NCBI GenBank assembly: GCA_021234155.1
Contig: JAJEKV010000032.1
Location: forward strand, 8,156,736 to 8,220,735
DNA: 64,000 nucleotides
DNA from: Isoetes taiwanensis
Lineage: Eukaryota; Streptophyta; Lycopodiopsida; Isoetales; Isoetaceae
Direction of reading: 5' to 3'
In this document: piece after piece, positions 21,370 through 32,490 of the stretch
Numbering within the stretch: position 1 is the first letter of the stretch
How the letters are laid out: each line of letters opens with the position of its first letter
Program-made: the position numbers and the translations under genes
Notes under the pieces: generated by a model
Databases searched by the model: none
The model's input: only the letters and a program-made list of their open reading frames with translations
What the model was told of the DNA's origin: nothing

Positions 21370-23590
21370 AATATGAAGCGGCTTTCTTTTTGCAGTCCTG
21401 GGTTGCGACCCGCCGTTACGTTCTGCATCACAGTACTGGCCACCGTCTGTGCCGTGGCGTCTCTGACGGACTTTCTTCATAAATCATCCCCAGAACTCCA
21501 TGTTGAGGTATGCCATTGAATTATTTGTCTATATTTCGTCTCAGCAGCTAAACAGCTTTCTTTCTTTTCAACAATTTTCCAAGATCCCGTGGACGTCACA
21601 TTAACCTACTCGTTTCTCTTAGTGAAATCTGCCCTCTGAAACACAAGGAAACTTGAAAAGCTGTTACTGTTTTGCAAAATGTTATCCAAGCTAATATGAG
21701 ATAGCAGAGTGAACTTCAAGGACATCAAGTCTTGATCTGTTAGGTTCTCTTACAGAAGCAGTTTATGAGAGGTTTATGCACAGGTTTTTGAACACGTGTC
21801 TATTGCACTGTCATTTGCCAAGATCTTTTAGTATGGTGTTTGATTATGGTTCACATATTTGAGTAGCTGGTAGTTGCCCACGGTATTTTGATAATTTCAT
21901 TTTCATGCTGGCATGGTCATCTCTGCAGTAGAAAACCATTTTATTTCTGATGTACCATCTACAACGTGCTCCATTTTGAGAGGTTTCCAGGCCTGTTACT
22001 TTTTGTTGATACACCCTTGAACTGGTTTCCAAGTTTGTTAATTTTGCAGAAACATGGCTTCATTGGGAAATTTTGTGACTTTTGTTACTTTTATTTGGAA
22101 TGTTGATTGTGAATTTGCCACTAGTCAGATTTGCAAGTGGATAATTTTGTGGAGCAAAATCCTTTATGAATTGTCCAGTAGCACATGACTTGGTCTATGG
22201 TTTTTCCAGTAACATTGAAAGTTTAGTTCTTAGCACTGCCAAATTTTGTGGTTACATCTCCATTTCTTGGATTGGCAGCTCTTTGATCTTTTTCAGAACG
22301 TTTATTTTTACAGAAATATTGCTTCACATAGGAGGTTTCGTGAATTCATGCTGCTGCAATTTTGCTTCGTCAAAGTGAGAATTGGGACTGGTGTATCAAT
22401 TTGAGCGCTTCTGACTATCCCCTTATTCCACATGATGGTAAGTTAGTAACGATGCATCAGTTTCTTTTCTATTCCGAGTTTTTCTTTCTAATGATGTCAA
22501 ATTGTTGTTTGCTCTTTGATCGCTCCATGTCTTCTAGCATTTCAAGTGTTTGGTGCCAACTTATTGTTTCCTCTTTGATCGGTGCCTTTGCCATGATGTT
22601 ACATCCAGGGGCCCACATCTTAAAGAGATGTTCCTAAGTTATCTGAGCACAGAAAAAAGAAAAAAAGCCATGACATATCACAATATAACTAGTTGAAATT
22701 TTTTCTGCTAGAAAAATTCACACTAGCAATAAGAATGGGTTTCAGGAATGATCCAATGTCTATAGAATATGCAATCTTTTGCTTGATACAAGGGTTTCTG
22801 TTTGTTCCTTCTAATGTATATAAAGTTGTCATGAATTTCCCCAGTGGTAACCATGCCCTTGGTCAGTATTGGTTTTCTGACTGCCTGAGGTTTCTTTACA
22901 TGTTTGAAGCTTAGTTGCAGAAATGGGAAATTTGAAGCTGAGTTTATAACGACTTAATTGTTAACATGCAAACCTTCTTCATGTGCTGTCTTTTGAGGAC
23001 ACCAGTGACATTGGTTGGAAGGAGTAAGCACACAAGTAAAACTTTGTTGGATGGCTGTCATTGTTAAATACCAGTTGTAATGTTTAGTATTTAAAGTTCA
23101 TTTTTTCATTCCTATGCTAAAGTTTCAATACTTCCAGGTTTCAGAGAGCAGAGCCTGTAATTATTGATTCAGGACTGTACATGAACAAAAAACTGATATT
23201 CTCTGGGCTACGCAAAGGCGTGCTATACCAAATGCATTCAAGTTATTCACTGGTATTCTTGTCAGGACTTGGTTTTGGTTGTGTCGATGCCTTCTGTTTT
23301 CTAGAATGATAGACATGCTGTTAGAAGGTGGTTTTTGTTGCTTCAGCAATGAATTTTTAAATAATATAAGCTTTTCCTTTGGCAGGGTCTGCATGGGTGG
23401 CTTTGTCCCGTGCATTTACAGAATTTTGCATCTGGGGCTGGGATAACCTTCCAAGGACAGTTCTCATGTAGTATACAAATTTTGTCTCATCCCCAGAGGG
23501 AGGGATACTTCCATACTGTAATTTGCAATACAAGGGACTTCCGTAATATGACAGTGAATCATGATCTTCACTACATAGCTTGGGACAGAC
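21370..23590 (+). pseudogene. GT14 glycosyltransferase (beta-glucuronosyltransferase/core-2-like) pseudogene
   Basis: Exon at about 22320-22437: HAAAILLRQSENWDWC then INLSASDYPLIPHD, ending at a GGTAAG donor. Exon about 23137-23252: EPVIIDSGLYMNKK, then in the next frame TDILWATQRRAIPNAFKLFT with a donor. Exon from 23396: [28 protein letters not shown], a TAG stop at 23469-23471 where the family has Tyr, then SSPEGGYFHTVICNT and MTVNHDLHYIAWD. These are signature blocks of plant GT14 Golgi enzymes acting on arabinogalactan or xylan-type glycans. An A-run frameshift (23187-23192) and the nonsense codon disable it. The frame at 21376-21510 has a possible type II membrane anchor and may be exon 1, but that is weaker. 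Confidence 0.85.
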
Positions 23591-23670
23591 TTTGTACATT
23601 TAAAAATTAGATAGTTTGATCCTTGAACTTTGGCTTGGGTTGTGAATGCTACAACATCTGTCTATCATTT

Positions 23671-23786
23671 TACCCAAAAAAAAAAGGGGGAAGGGGTACC
23701 ACCGATGCATTTGATTGAGATTGCATTTTTTACCCAAAAGAATAGGGGGAAGGGGTTCCACCAATGCATTTGATTGAGATTGCATT
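23671..23786. repeat. Two-copy tandem duplication, about 60-bp period
   Basis: Both units run TTTACCCAAAA, GGGGGAAGGGG, CCACC, and GATGCATTTGATTGAGATTG (or AATGCATTTG in the second copy). They differ in the length of the A run. Confidence 0.85.
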
Positions 23787-25474
23787 TCTTCTTATGATAT
23801 GTCTTTATAACGCATTCATAACATCTGTATAGTAGTTACGAGAAATATCTCAGTGCAAGTTTGAGTTCTCTTTATATTCTTCACGATTTGTCGGCAAATT
23901 ATACTTGGTGTTAATCTAAGCCAAAAAGCACACACCATTGTATGGATAAGACTATACCTACTTTAAATGTATCATCATTGCACAAAGCAGGTCTAGCTAT
24001 TGTAATTCTGGTTGCAGATGAACAAGAGGCTGCTATTCTTTCTTCAGAAGGGAGCCAATTTAGTAGCATATCTTTGTTGTCGTCCACGATTCACCCAATT
24101 CGTGACATATTTGTCTTCAAAATCATTCGCAAAAACCAAATAACTAAATAGATCGAGATGAAGGTGGAAAAACCTTTCATTCAGGGGATATTAAAAGGAG
24201 TTATTAGGGAAGCTCTTAACATCAATCCCGAAAACAAAACGGAAGAATTGTTTACTTAGACTATATAATGTTTAAATGCTTTATTATGTGCAACCGTATT
24301 ATGTTTAGGGCCTATTCTATCAATACGGAATGTATAGAGTGTATGTGCGCTTTATTTTGTAGGCATTAGTGCTATGCTATCTAATTTGGTCGCTGACAAC
24401 TTCTCTCGACAATACGTCGACGTTTAAAAAATATAAATACAATGTCACTTCCACATTATGCAAAATCCGAATGGGAGAATACAAATAACAAGTCGTGTCA
24501 TGAAGACATCCTACTAGGCTATTCCTGTCCCAAAGGTAAAGTTTTTTGTAGGTGTAAGTTATCTAGCAATCAATGCATATCTAAATGACAAATTGGAAAT
24601 TATACAATACTTATTGTATATTCATATGCTTGTTGGGAACCCTTATCTACGATATGAAACAATTGGGATACATTCATAATTTCAGTAGGTTGAAAGGGTG
24701 CATGAAAGCACTTTCGTTAAGATTGTTTAACAGATACGCTTATGCTACCATAATTTGATTGTAAGAGAAAACTTACAAAATTCCATGAGTTTTCACTGCG
24801 ACCATTGTGGCTGCATAAAGCAAATATTGTGAAAAAAGAAAATGGTGCAAAACACTGGCAAAAATGCTTTAAATTCATGGTTCTTATGAGGTTTTGGTAA
24901 ATGCTATGGTGACATCATTCGGTGTCAAATAGGAGGTATCACTTCACAGTACATGCTCCGGAGGTGGGCGAACCCACGTGGATTACTAGCTATGGTGGGT
25001 GTCAAACTCCATCAATTAATGATTCAATAGCACAAAATCTCTTCAGCTGTGCAAATTGCTATGTCATCCTCTTCAAGTTTCTTGGGTTTTCTATAGCTGA
25101 TCTAGTTGATCCTTCTTTAGGTGGGAACACCTGGGAGATTACCAGATGATTTATCTACTACAAAGGTCTTAAATCCATAGTTTCTCTAACTACTATTTAA
25201 GACAGTATTATGTCTGTTTTAAGCATTCTCATCTCTCATGAAGACGCTAATAGTGGTTTCAACTCCTCAGGTTTCGGATAAATAGAGTTTCAACCAGTAA
25301 AGAGAAATGTTCGTGCATAATCTAGCATATTGCCATTTGCTGGCATGTCGTGCTGGCCAGTCCACTGAATATTAAGAAGTCCTGGGTGGAGAGACAATGG
25401 ACGAAGAAGTTCTCATACACAATGGTGAGCTTCTGACTGCAAGAAGTTATAATAAACAATGGTGAGTCTCCCAC
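23787..25474. other. No gene recognised
   Basis: AT-rich sequence between the GT14 pseudogene and the subterminal repeat. Small plus frames at 23942-24151 and 24922-25149 have no known motifs. Confidence 0.4.
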
Positions 25475-26440
25475 CTCTACCTTTGCTTTTCGATTTCACC
25501 TTGCCGATTTAAGGTAACTTCAACTTTCAATTTTCTTCATAAACTCCTCACCGAGACTCTGTAATGGTTGGTGATGCTACTTTTGCTAATGAGTTGCCTT
25601 CCATTCACAAAAGTTCCTTGATTGCATCTAAAGTTAGGATTCAAGAAAGCAAGGCAATAGCAATAAGCTCCTTAGTGTGATCTCCATTTAATGGGGACTT
25701 TGATGGAGATACATTCCATGTATTTTGTCCCACAATCAGTGAAAGCCAGGGCAAAAGTATTAGAGTTATTACCTTTACAAAACCAATTTAGTGGTTGCCA
25801 AATGGGTCCATATGTCAAACATGGTCCAAGTCAACGTCGTCTCAAATAATGCTGCCGAGTCCAAGAGAATCACCAATTCCAACAATTTTGAATAACCCAA
25901 AAGGATGGACTAGAAAACAAGTTTTTACCATGGGACTTCAGACAACATTGGATGCTTTTTATTCTGTAGATGATAAAGTTCTAATAAATAGTGGTGACCT
26001 TCTAAATTAGAGAAGTTCTAATAAACAATGGCAAGCTTCACTGAATGACTATCAGGCAAGGCATTTAGCTTCAAACTTCATGATTTTGGACTAGATGCAA
26101 ACTCTCATTTGTGCGACAGGACAGTTGAGATGATAAAATCTCAAACAAGATGCAAATTAAAGATACTAATACTTCCAGCATGTGATGCCAATAAATTAAT
26201 GGCTTATGATACTTAAATTCGACTTGAACAAACTAAATTTTGGGGTTTACCTATGACTATATCTTAGGAGACAGACTACGATAAACAAGGAACATAGAAT
26301 GGATGATCAGATAGCATTGATATTGGTGTGTGAAAGGAGGTCACCGTTCAACTCAATTGAATTCAATTTGAACAAATAAAATTTAATATTTACCTGTGAC
26401 TTCTTCTAATTTAATTCTTCACGCTCAACTTTAGATATTG
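25475..26440 (+). repeat. Subterminal module repeat, arm 2 (inverted to 10140-11040)
   Basis: See 10140-11040. The homology runs in inverted order and ends shortly before the 3' terminus of this module. Frame 25795-26010 is inside the repeat and has no coding signature. Confidence 0.7.
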
Positions 26441-26517
26441 ATCTGTTTAAGCTTGGATTTTGCTCCAAGATATCCATGAACCATACTTCATAAACCCATT
26501 GATAGTACAAAGACTTG
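26441..26517 (+). repeat. 3' terminus of the module
   Basis: TTGGATTTTGCTCCAAGATA, ACTTCATAAACCCATTGATAG and then TACAAAGACTTGTA against TATATA. The reverse complement matches the termini at 328-395 and 61914-61990. The short hairpin TACAA-AGAC-TTGTA sits at the extreme end. Confidence 0.75.
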
Positions 26518-26525
26518 TATATATA

Positions 26526-26880
26526 CAATTATATGGAGGTCTACCAACATGGTGTAGAGATTGATCTCGGCCGTCCATCTCTGAGATGGACGGCCCAGAC
26601 GGTGCCACCTCGTAACACCCCAAGCATCCCCCCTTATTTGGGGCTTTTAATCTGGGCCCTTGAAATTGGGGCATTTTATCTAGACCGTCGATTAAAATTA
26701 TTTGGGGCTTTTCATATGGGCCGTCGGATTAAAAGGGAAGGTCAAATCTTGGCCGTCAATTTTGGATAGGAAGTTGCACGGAAGGTGATAGAATTGGGGC
26801 TTTTAATCCAGATCATTCTGGGCCGTCGAATGTGCGAGATCGACGGCCCAGATGCAGGGACCTTTATTTGGGGCTTTTGA
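26526..26880 (+). repeat. Hairpin-rich 5' block
   Basis: Inverted relative to 6480-6857, with the same phrases (TTGGGGCTTTTAATCTGGGC, GGCATTTTATCTAGACCGTC) and the CCGTCCATCT/AGATGGACGG hairpin near 26570. The 22-bp palindrome seen at 6825 is disrupted here (CAACATGGTGTAG). The opposed frames at 26447-26769 are translations of the repeat. Confidence 0.8.
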
Positions 26881-28139
26881 TGTGGACCGTTAGATCTAGG
26901 GATTCAATCGTAGCCGTTTGTATAAAAGGTGGTTTATTGTGGGTGGAGCATGAGGTGTCATTGTTTCGGTTGGTGGGTGTGTGAGATTGGTGGTTGAGAT
27001 GAAGTCTTTTATGATGGAATGTAGTGATTTCATATAGGCTCGTTTATCTTGATAAGGGAGTTAACTGATGGGAGTTTATATTGATGAGGGAATTAAATTG
27101 TGGAAGTTGTAATGGTCAAGTGTCGATGGGGTTTGTTGTCCACATCTACCTATGGAATAGAGGCGGCAACATTTTTATTTATTGCATTTTAATCTATAAT
27201 CTCACGATGCCATATGCGGCCTTCTGCTGCCAGCATATCCGGCCGTATTTTCTGCGCTTCAATGTGGCTATGGAAACCGTTAAAGGCGTTTTGCAAATTC
27301 TGCTTAGTTTGCCTATTGTTATTAAGTTCACGATTGGCCAAGATTGTTTCTCAAATGCAGGTAGATTCGTCCAACACAATGCTTGAATTCTCAAGAGATT
27401 TGCAAATCTAGGTTGTTACTGCAGTGCAGACATCTAACTTTTTTTCTGCTCTGATACAGATATGCTCTTGGTTATTGATCGAATAGGAGCACTCTGGGCA
27501 AGATAATAGCAAAGCTTTCTTAATTGTTGGAAAGTAGTTGCTCTGAAGGGTATGAGATCCATCCACTATCATCTACATCTTTGGGTTTTCATACCCAACA
27601 CAGTGCTCTCGCCATGGATTTCTGAGGGCTTCCATGCATGTAGGGTGATGTATTTCGCACAATAAGAGTATATGCCGAGAGGAAGCTCTCAAGGGTTTTT
27701 TTCAAGATAAATGATCGCCAGAAAATACGGATAAAATACAAGAAAATTTTCGACCAGTATTTTGGGGAGCTCGCCCACGAAGTTTTTTGGCGCCCGATGG
27801 CGCTGTATGATTTACCTATATGATATGGATCTTACATCTTTGAAGTTTGAATCCAAAGACTGAAGCTTGAATCCAAAAAGGGTGCTTTGGAGCCGATTTG
27901 GAGGAACCCCAGAACATTTTCCGATTTGGGGTTGGCTTTGTGACATCAGGGATCCCACCTGTGGTTCTTTAATGGAGGTAAAGACTAGTAGCTGTGCTTA
28001 ATCTGCATTGTAGCTAGTTAGTTGTGAATTAGTTGAACTATTGGCGGGGCTTACTTGAGCAATCTGCACCATTTTATTAATTTGTGGCTGCCTTCGGAAT
28101 TGAGGTGTGAACACTTCCGCTGTATCTCCTTCCACATTT
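26881..28139. other. Leader-like region, no gene recognised
   Basis: GT-rich at first, then unique. Overlapping frames at 27081-27411 on both strands have no known motifs. The segment may hold the promoter or 5' region captured with the small-subunit gene. Confidence 0.35.
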
Positions 28140-28928
28140 AGATCGTCTCCATCGGCGCATCCCTTTGCTGGAAATCTTATTTCAATTCAAAGCCCTCGGA
28201 TTGAAGCAAAAAAACTGTCCAGAATGTGAGCCGAGTAACATGCATGCAGGTAAGTTTTATTTCTTCTTTTGAGCTTCTGGTTCTTCATTTTCTTTCCGTA
28301 TTCTGGGTTCCCATTTTATGTTGATCCTCCTGCAGACTGTGAATCCGCTTACCAATCAGAGATTTGAAACTTTGTCTTATGTTCCTCCACTTTCTTCTGA
28401 TTCTATTGCGAAGGAGATTGACTATATGATTTCCAAGGGCTGGATCCCCTGTCTCGAGTTTGACAAGGTAATATAAATATTGGGAGATGAAAGTTGCATT
28501 TTTCTTTTTTCATTGGGTTAGTGGATGGCATAAGATCTCGCAGCTAGATTCGCAAAATTCTACATCTACTGTTTGCTTGGTCCTATCTTTGTGTCATCAC
28601 CATCTATAATTTAGAAATGAGTTTTCGTATCTGTTCTGCATTTTAAATATGTTGCCTATTCCAGGATCTACTCACTTTTTTCTTATGAGGTTATATTTTG
28701 TAGGGTGGGCATATATTCAGAGAGAATTGTAGGATGCCTGGTTATTACGATGGACATTATTGGACACTGTGGAAGCTCCCCATGTTTGGATGCAATGATC
28801 CTGCCCAGGTCTTGAGAGAGATTGATGAATGCAAAAAAGTTTATCCTAACTGCTATTTCAGGATGCTTGGATTTGATACCAAGAAACAGACTCAATGTGT
28901 GGCCTTTATAGTGCATAGGCCTACCTGA
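28140..28928 (+). pseudogene. rbcS: RuBisCO small subunit, intact mature chain, frameshifted transit peptide
   Basis: A transit-peptide-like frame (SSPSAHPFAGNL, SPRIEAK) is thrown out of frame by one missing A in an A7 run at 28208-28214. The other frame then continues TVQNVSRVTCMQ to a GTAAGT donor (28250). Exon 2 (28336-28467) encodes TVNPLTNQRFETLSYVPPLS and then KGWIPCLEFDK. Exon 3 (28704-28928) encodes [30 protein letters not shown] and ends VAFIVHRPT. Splice sites are canonical and in phase. Mature length fits the family. No in-frame ATG is visible upstream; a GTGGCTGCC near 28086 may be a lost start. The small subunit pairs with RbcL in the stroma. It could be functional only if the A-run is a sequencing error. 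Confidence 0.9.
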
Positions 28929-29869
28929 AGATAGTATGATTCTTTACCGTGCTAAAGCTCTACAGCCATAATTTATGTAACATGGCAACAGAATGTTCAA
29001 TGAACATCTGCTTCCATTTTCAATAAATTTCAAGATTTTTCTAATGCCATGGTTTTAATTTAATAAAAATCCAAACTCTTTCTAGACGCAGTGTCTTGAA
29101 GTTGGAAGTGTTTTTTGCTGCATTGTTCTCATTAATGTCCTTGTCAAACTCTCAAGGTATGCATGCAATGAGATTGAGCAATAGCATTAACTAGTGATCA
29201 TTGGCGTTCAGAGGTTTTATAATCTTGAATTGACGATTTGCTCTTGGAGCATTGAAACCAGCTGGTTTCTGACTATCAAGGTATGGGCTTCCAAGCGGCA
29301 GGTTTCCTTCTGTTTGTAAATTTGGAAATGTTTGCATGTGCTTTCCTTCGATGCATTTTGACTATGGCAGCTTCCCTGAATGCTTTGCAGGCTTGAAGCT
29401 TTTCAAAGAACTAAATATATAAGGTTTGTACTTAACAGTGGGTCTGGGATCAGACCCAGTTTCCATTTACGATTCCCTTATAGATTGTGCTTGTTGTTTT
29501 GACTTAACATTCTCCTGATATGTTTACTTGCAGGGGAGGCCTTTCACAGTGGGAATGGAATAATTGATCGAGCTGCAACAGATGCAATGCAACTGAAGGA
29601 AGCATGTCACTTTTGTTTGGTTCTGTAGATAGTTGTGTGAATTACCAAGTACATGTGCCAAAATTCGTGTGCAAAATATTATGCTTGGGTGGAGAATCAT
29701 TCTCTGTTTGCTGGGTTTTAGAATCTGCGTTCAACTATTTTGATGTGAGCAAGATTGGCTAGATGCTATTTTCTATGGGAAAACTGTTCATGCCATAAGA
29801 TATGAAGTGGTGGTGTGCAGGTTATTACGGCAGACCAGGTATTTGAAGGAGATATGGTGTTGTATACAG

Positions 29870-30490
29870 TTCCTCTCATCGAAATGTAGTCTCATCGAAA
29901 TGTAGTCTCATGGACTACAATGTTGGTTGCATATGTCCACTATGGATGCTTGGTAGGGGCACACGTATTGTTTGATGAAATGCCTCAGAAGGATGCTGTT
30001 TCTGTTTCGTGGAGTACCATTGTCATTGCATATGCCAGGAATGGGTCCTACACCAAGCTCTACAATTATTAGAACAAATGATCTTGATTGGCCTTGCTTC
30101 TGAATGTAAGCCATAGTTCAAGTTAAGAAGGTACATGAGTTTATTAAGAAGGACAATTTAAATCTAGATGTTGAACTGGGGAACAGTCTCACAACGTTGT
30201 ATGGTAAGGGTGGACAAATTCAAAGTGCAGAGTTGCTATTTTACAAAATGGATATACGAGATGTGGTTTTATGGACTGCCTTGATTCAAGCATACAAACT
30301 TTGTGGTTATTATGATGCGGCCTTTCAGCATTTTCAACAAATGCAACTTACAGGACCACAACCAAATACGATAACGTACATGACTGTAATGGATGTGTGT
30401 ACTTGGTTGGGATCCTTAGCTCAAGATAAATGGATCCACAACATGATGCACGTAAGTTGTGCATTAGTTATGAACTTCGGATTGACATGG
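29870..30490 (+). pseudogene. Pentatricopeptide repeat protein fragment
   Basis: One frame reads HRNVVSWTTMLVAYVHYG, VLFDEMPQKDAVSVSW and AYARNGSY before a TAG near 30070. Further on come VHEFIKKDNLNLDVELGNSL, TTLYGKGGQIQSAELLF, RDVVLWTALIQAYKLCG and PNTITYMTVMDVC with GSLAQDKWIH. This is the PLS-type repeat pattern of plant organelle RNA-binding PPR proteins. About 180 residues (five or so repeats) are present, with a stop and frame change between the two blocks. No DYW or E domain is seen. A 16-bp tandem duplication (CTCATCGAAATGTAGT, about 29876-29910) damages the start. Confidence 0.85.
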
Positions 30491-31059
30491 CATGCGAGCA
30501 ATTAAATCTATACGTATGCAAAGATTCTGGAATGGTGGAAGGACGGATTATTGGTGGTCGAAGTTTCTATCGGGTATGTTTTCTATTTGTTGAGTGTTCT
30601 TATAGATTCTTTTTCCTTTCAGAGATGGTTATTTTTCTTATGTTTTCTGGCAACTTTGCCGCTGAGCTAATAGTAGTTACACTAATTAAAGATGACTTGA
30701 ACCTTTGTAATTTGTGCTCTATCTTTCTCTCGTCGGCAAATATTAAGCCATGTCCTTCAGGCCATTGCATGTCCAGACCATTCCCCTTCGGATGTTGTAT
30801 TTTTATAAGCATGGGCCAGTTTGGGATAGTTCTAATTCTGGCCATACTGCCAGTTAAACAATGCTAGGTATTTGTGTGAATATGTGTTATCGGTTCCTGA
30901 TAAATAGTTAAGCAGACGGACTTTGGATGCTTTTAAGATTTTTAAATTTGTTTTATGCCTAGCCACAAAGATGCATGTTTTTCCTTTAGGTTGACATGTG
31001 TATTCAAGGGATTGTCTTAACTGTTACCTATAGAAAAAGATCCTCGCGACCGCTCTGTT

Positions 31060-32490
31060 ATGATGGATGCAAAAAGATTCTTTATTGTTCGTAGGCTTAG
31101 CATTGGTTTTGGAAGTGATTCTGGGAACATCTCATCTTCACTTCAAGAAAGGCTTGCTCTGTTAGAAGGGAGGGTCAATCAGCTGGCTGCAGAATTAAAG
31201 GAGACTAGAGAAATAATTCAGGTTGCCAATCCTTCAAAAGATATTCTTTCTGACATTCGGATGAAACTTTCTAGCATTGAGAAATTCACGTGCACAAAAC
31301 TAGGTGAGTCGTATCGGCGATAATTAACCAAGGACTAGTTAATGGAGAGCATGCTTTTAACCGAGGATTAAACAATGCTAAAAGCAATGCAAAGACAGCA
31401 GAAAGCGAAATGAATTACCAGGTTATTGACAATTGTTTAATGCCAAAGCGTTTCATGTGAAATATGACAAATGAGAATGTTTCAATAATGGTTGAAGAAA
31501 CTGAGACCTCTTTTCAGGATGCCGCCATTTGTAACACTGGAGCAAACAATCCGTTGCATCATAAACATGTATTGTGCTGCAGGAGAAGACACAATATAAA
31601 GGTCCTGATGGACTCTTTGCTAATGTATGGCAAGACTGTTGGCTGATCAGGGCTGCTGGCACAGCTGGATGTTCAACCAAGTATGTTGTCGCTGCTTCTG
31701 CAGGAAGTGCCCTTGATCCTGCTTTCTGTTCTTGGAACTTTTATGATAAATCTATAGCCGCTTACCATTCGGAGTCTCAGCCATGGCCTGCTACACCAAC
31801 TAGCCTAGAAGGCACATTGTCCTCGAAAGATAGATCATCTCCTGTTGGAATGCCTTGCGGCAGTTTGTTGAGTAGTAATGCCTTGCGGCAGTTTGTCGAG
31901 TCAATGTCATCAGGTGGGTCGGCAAGGAGGACCAGTGCTGGTGATTGCCCTCTCTGGTGGTATAGCATGTGGTCCACTTTTGGCATCTGGGGCAGTGGTC
32001 TCAAAGTTATCTCTTTATATGATATAACAGCAGTGACGCAAATGGATTTCAGTTCTCCACTGCAATGGAGAAATGAAGGAAAGCTAGTTGTTGGAGAAGA
32101 GGAGGCGACAAGCCTTTGGGATGTCAATAGTCTTGAACCTGTGCCTCTTCATAATGTTAATTTAGCTGTCAGGAAAATAGGTGCTCTACACATTTACAAT
32201 TCAGATGCAGAATGTAGTGGTTGCAAATCCATGCATTTAGGTTTGTCTATATCTGCATTGGATGCAATATATATAGAGAATGCCCATAGTAGTCCTTTTG
32301 TTGAGAATAATTGCAATTTTATGATTCCTTAAAGACTCAAAATTTGCATCTTAAATGTTGTAGCCAGGAGTTGCTTGCTGCAGTGGAGCAAGAAAGATCC
32401 ATGTGTGAGAGCCGATCTTCTGGATTATTTGCGCCTTCAAGGGAGGGGTACAAATTCCAAGGGAGATGATTTAGATTTGAGGAGCGAATA
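31060..32490 (+). pseudogene. KIN14B-interacting-like WD40 protein, partial exons
   Basis: The first exon (31060-31305) has a coiled-coil-like SSLQERLALLEGRVNQLAAE. A long frame (31574-32335) contains GPDGLFANVWQDCWLIRAAG, KYVVAASAGSALDPAFCSWN, MDFSSPLQWRNEGKLVV and EATSLWDVNSLEPVPL. From memory this resembles the plant transducin/WD40-like protein annotated as KIN14B-interacting (Arabidopsis At4g14310). A further piece near 32380-32480 reads KKDPCVRADLLDYLRLQGRG. The order of the last piece relative to the WD-like part may be altered. The function of the family is poorly known. The direction matches the module. Confidence 0.65.

Larger units (their letters stand above)
20298..26517 (+). mobile_element. 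TA-bounded module, plus orientation, carrying a GT14 pseudogene
   Basis: The 5' end TATATACAATTATATGAGC leads into the hairpin block (to about 20430), which includes a second copy of the perfect 22-bp palindrome at 20320-20341. The 3' end is the subterminal repeat (25475-26440) plus CCCATTGATAGTACAAAGAC and TTGTATATA at 26500-26525. The captured GT14 gene runs in the same direction. It abuts the next module head to tail with only a few TA units between. Confidence 0.55.

Noticed and set aside
26447-26769. Frames with PSIPPYLGLLIWALEIGAF at 20092-20277 and 26515-26769 that look like a conserved small protein
   Set aside because: They come from the hairpin-rich terminal repeat, occur in several copies and on both strands, and are broken in others.
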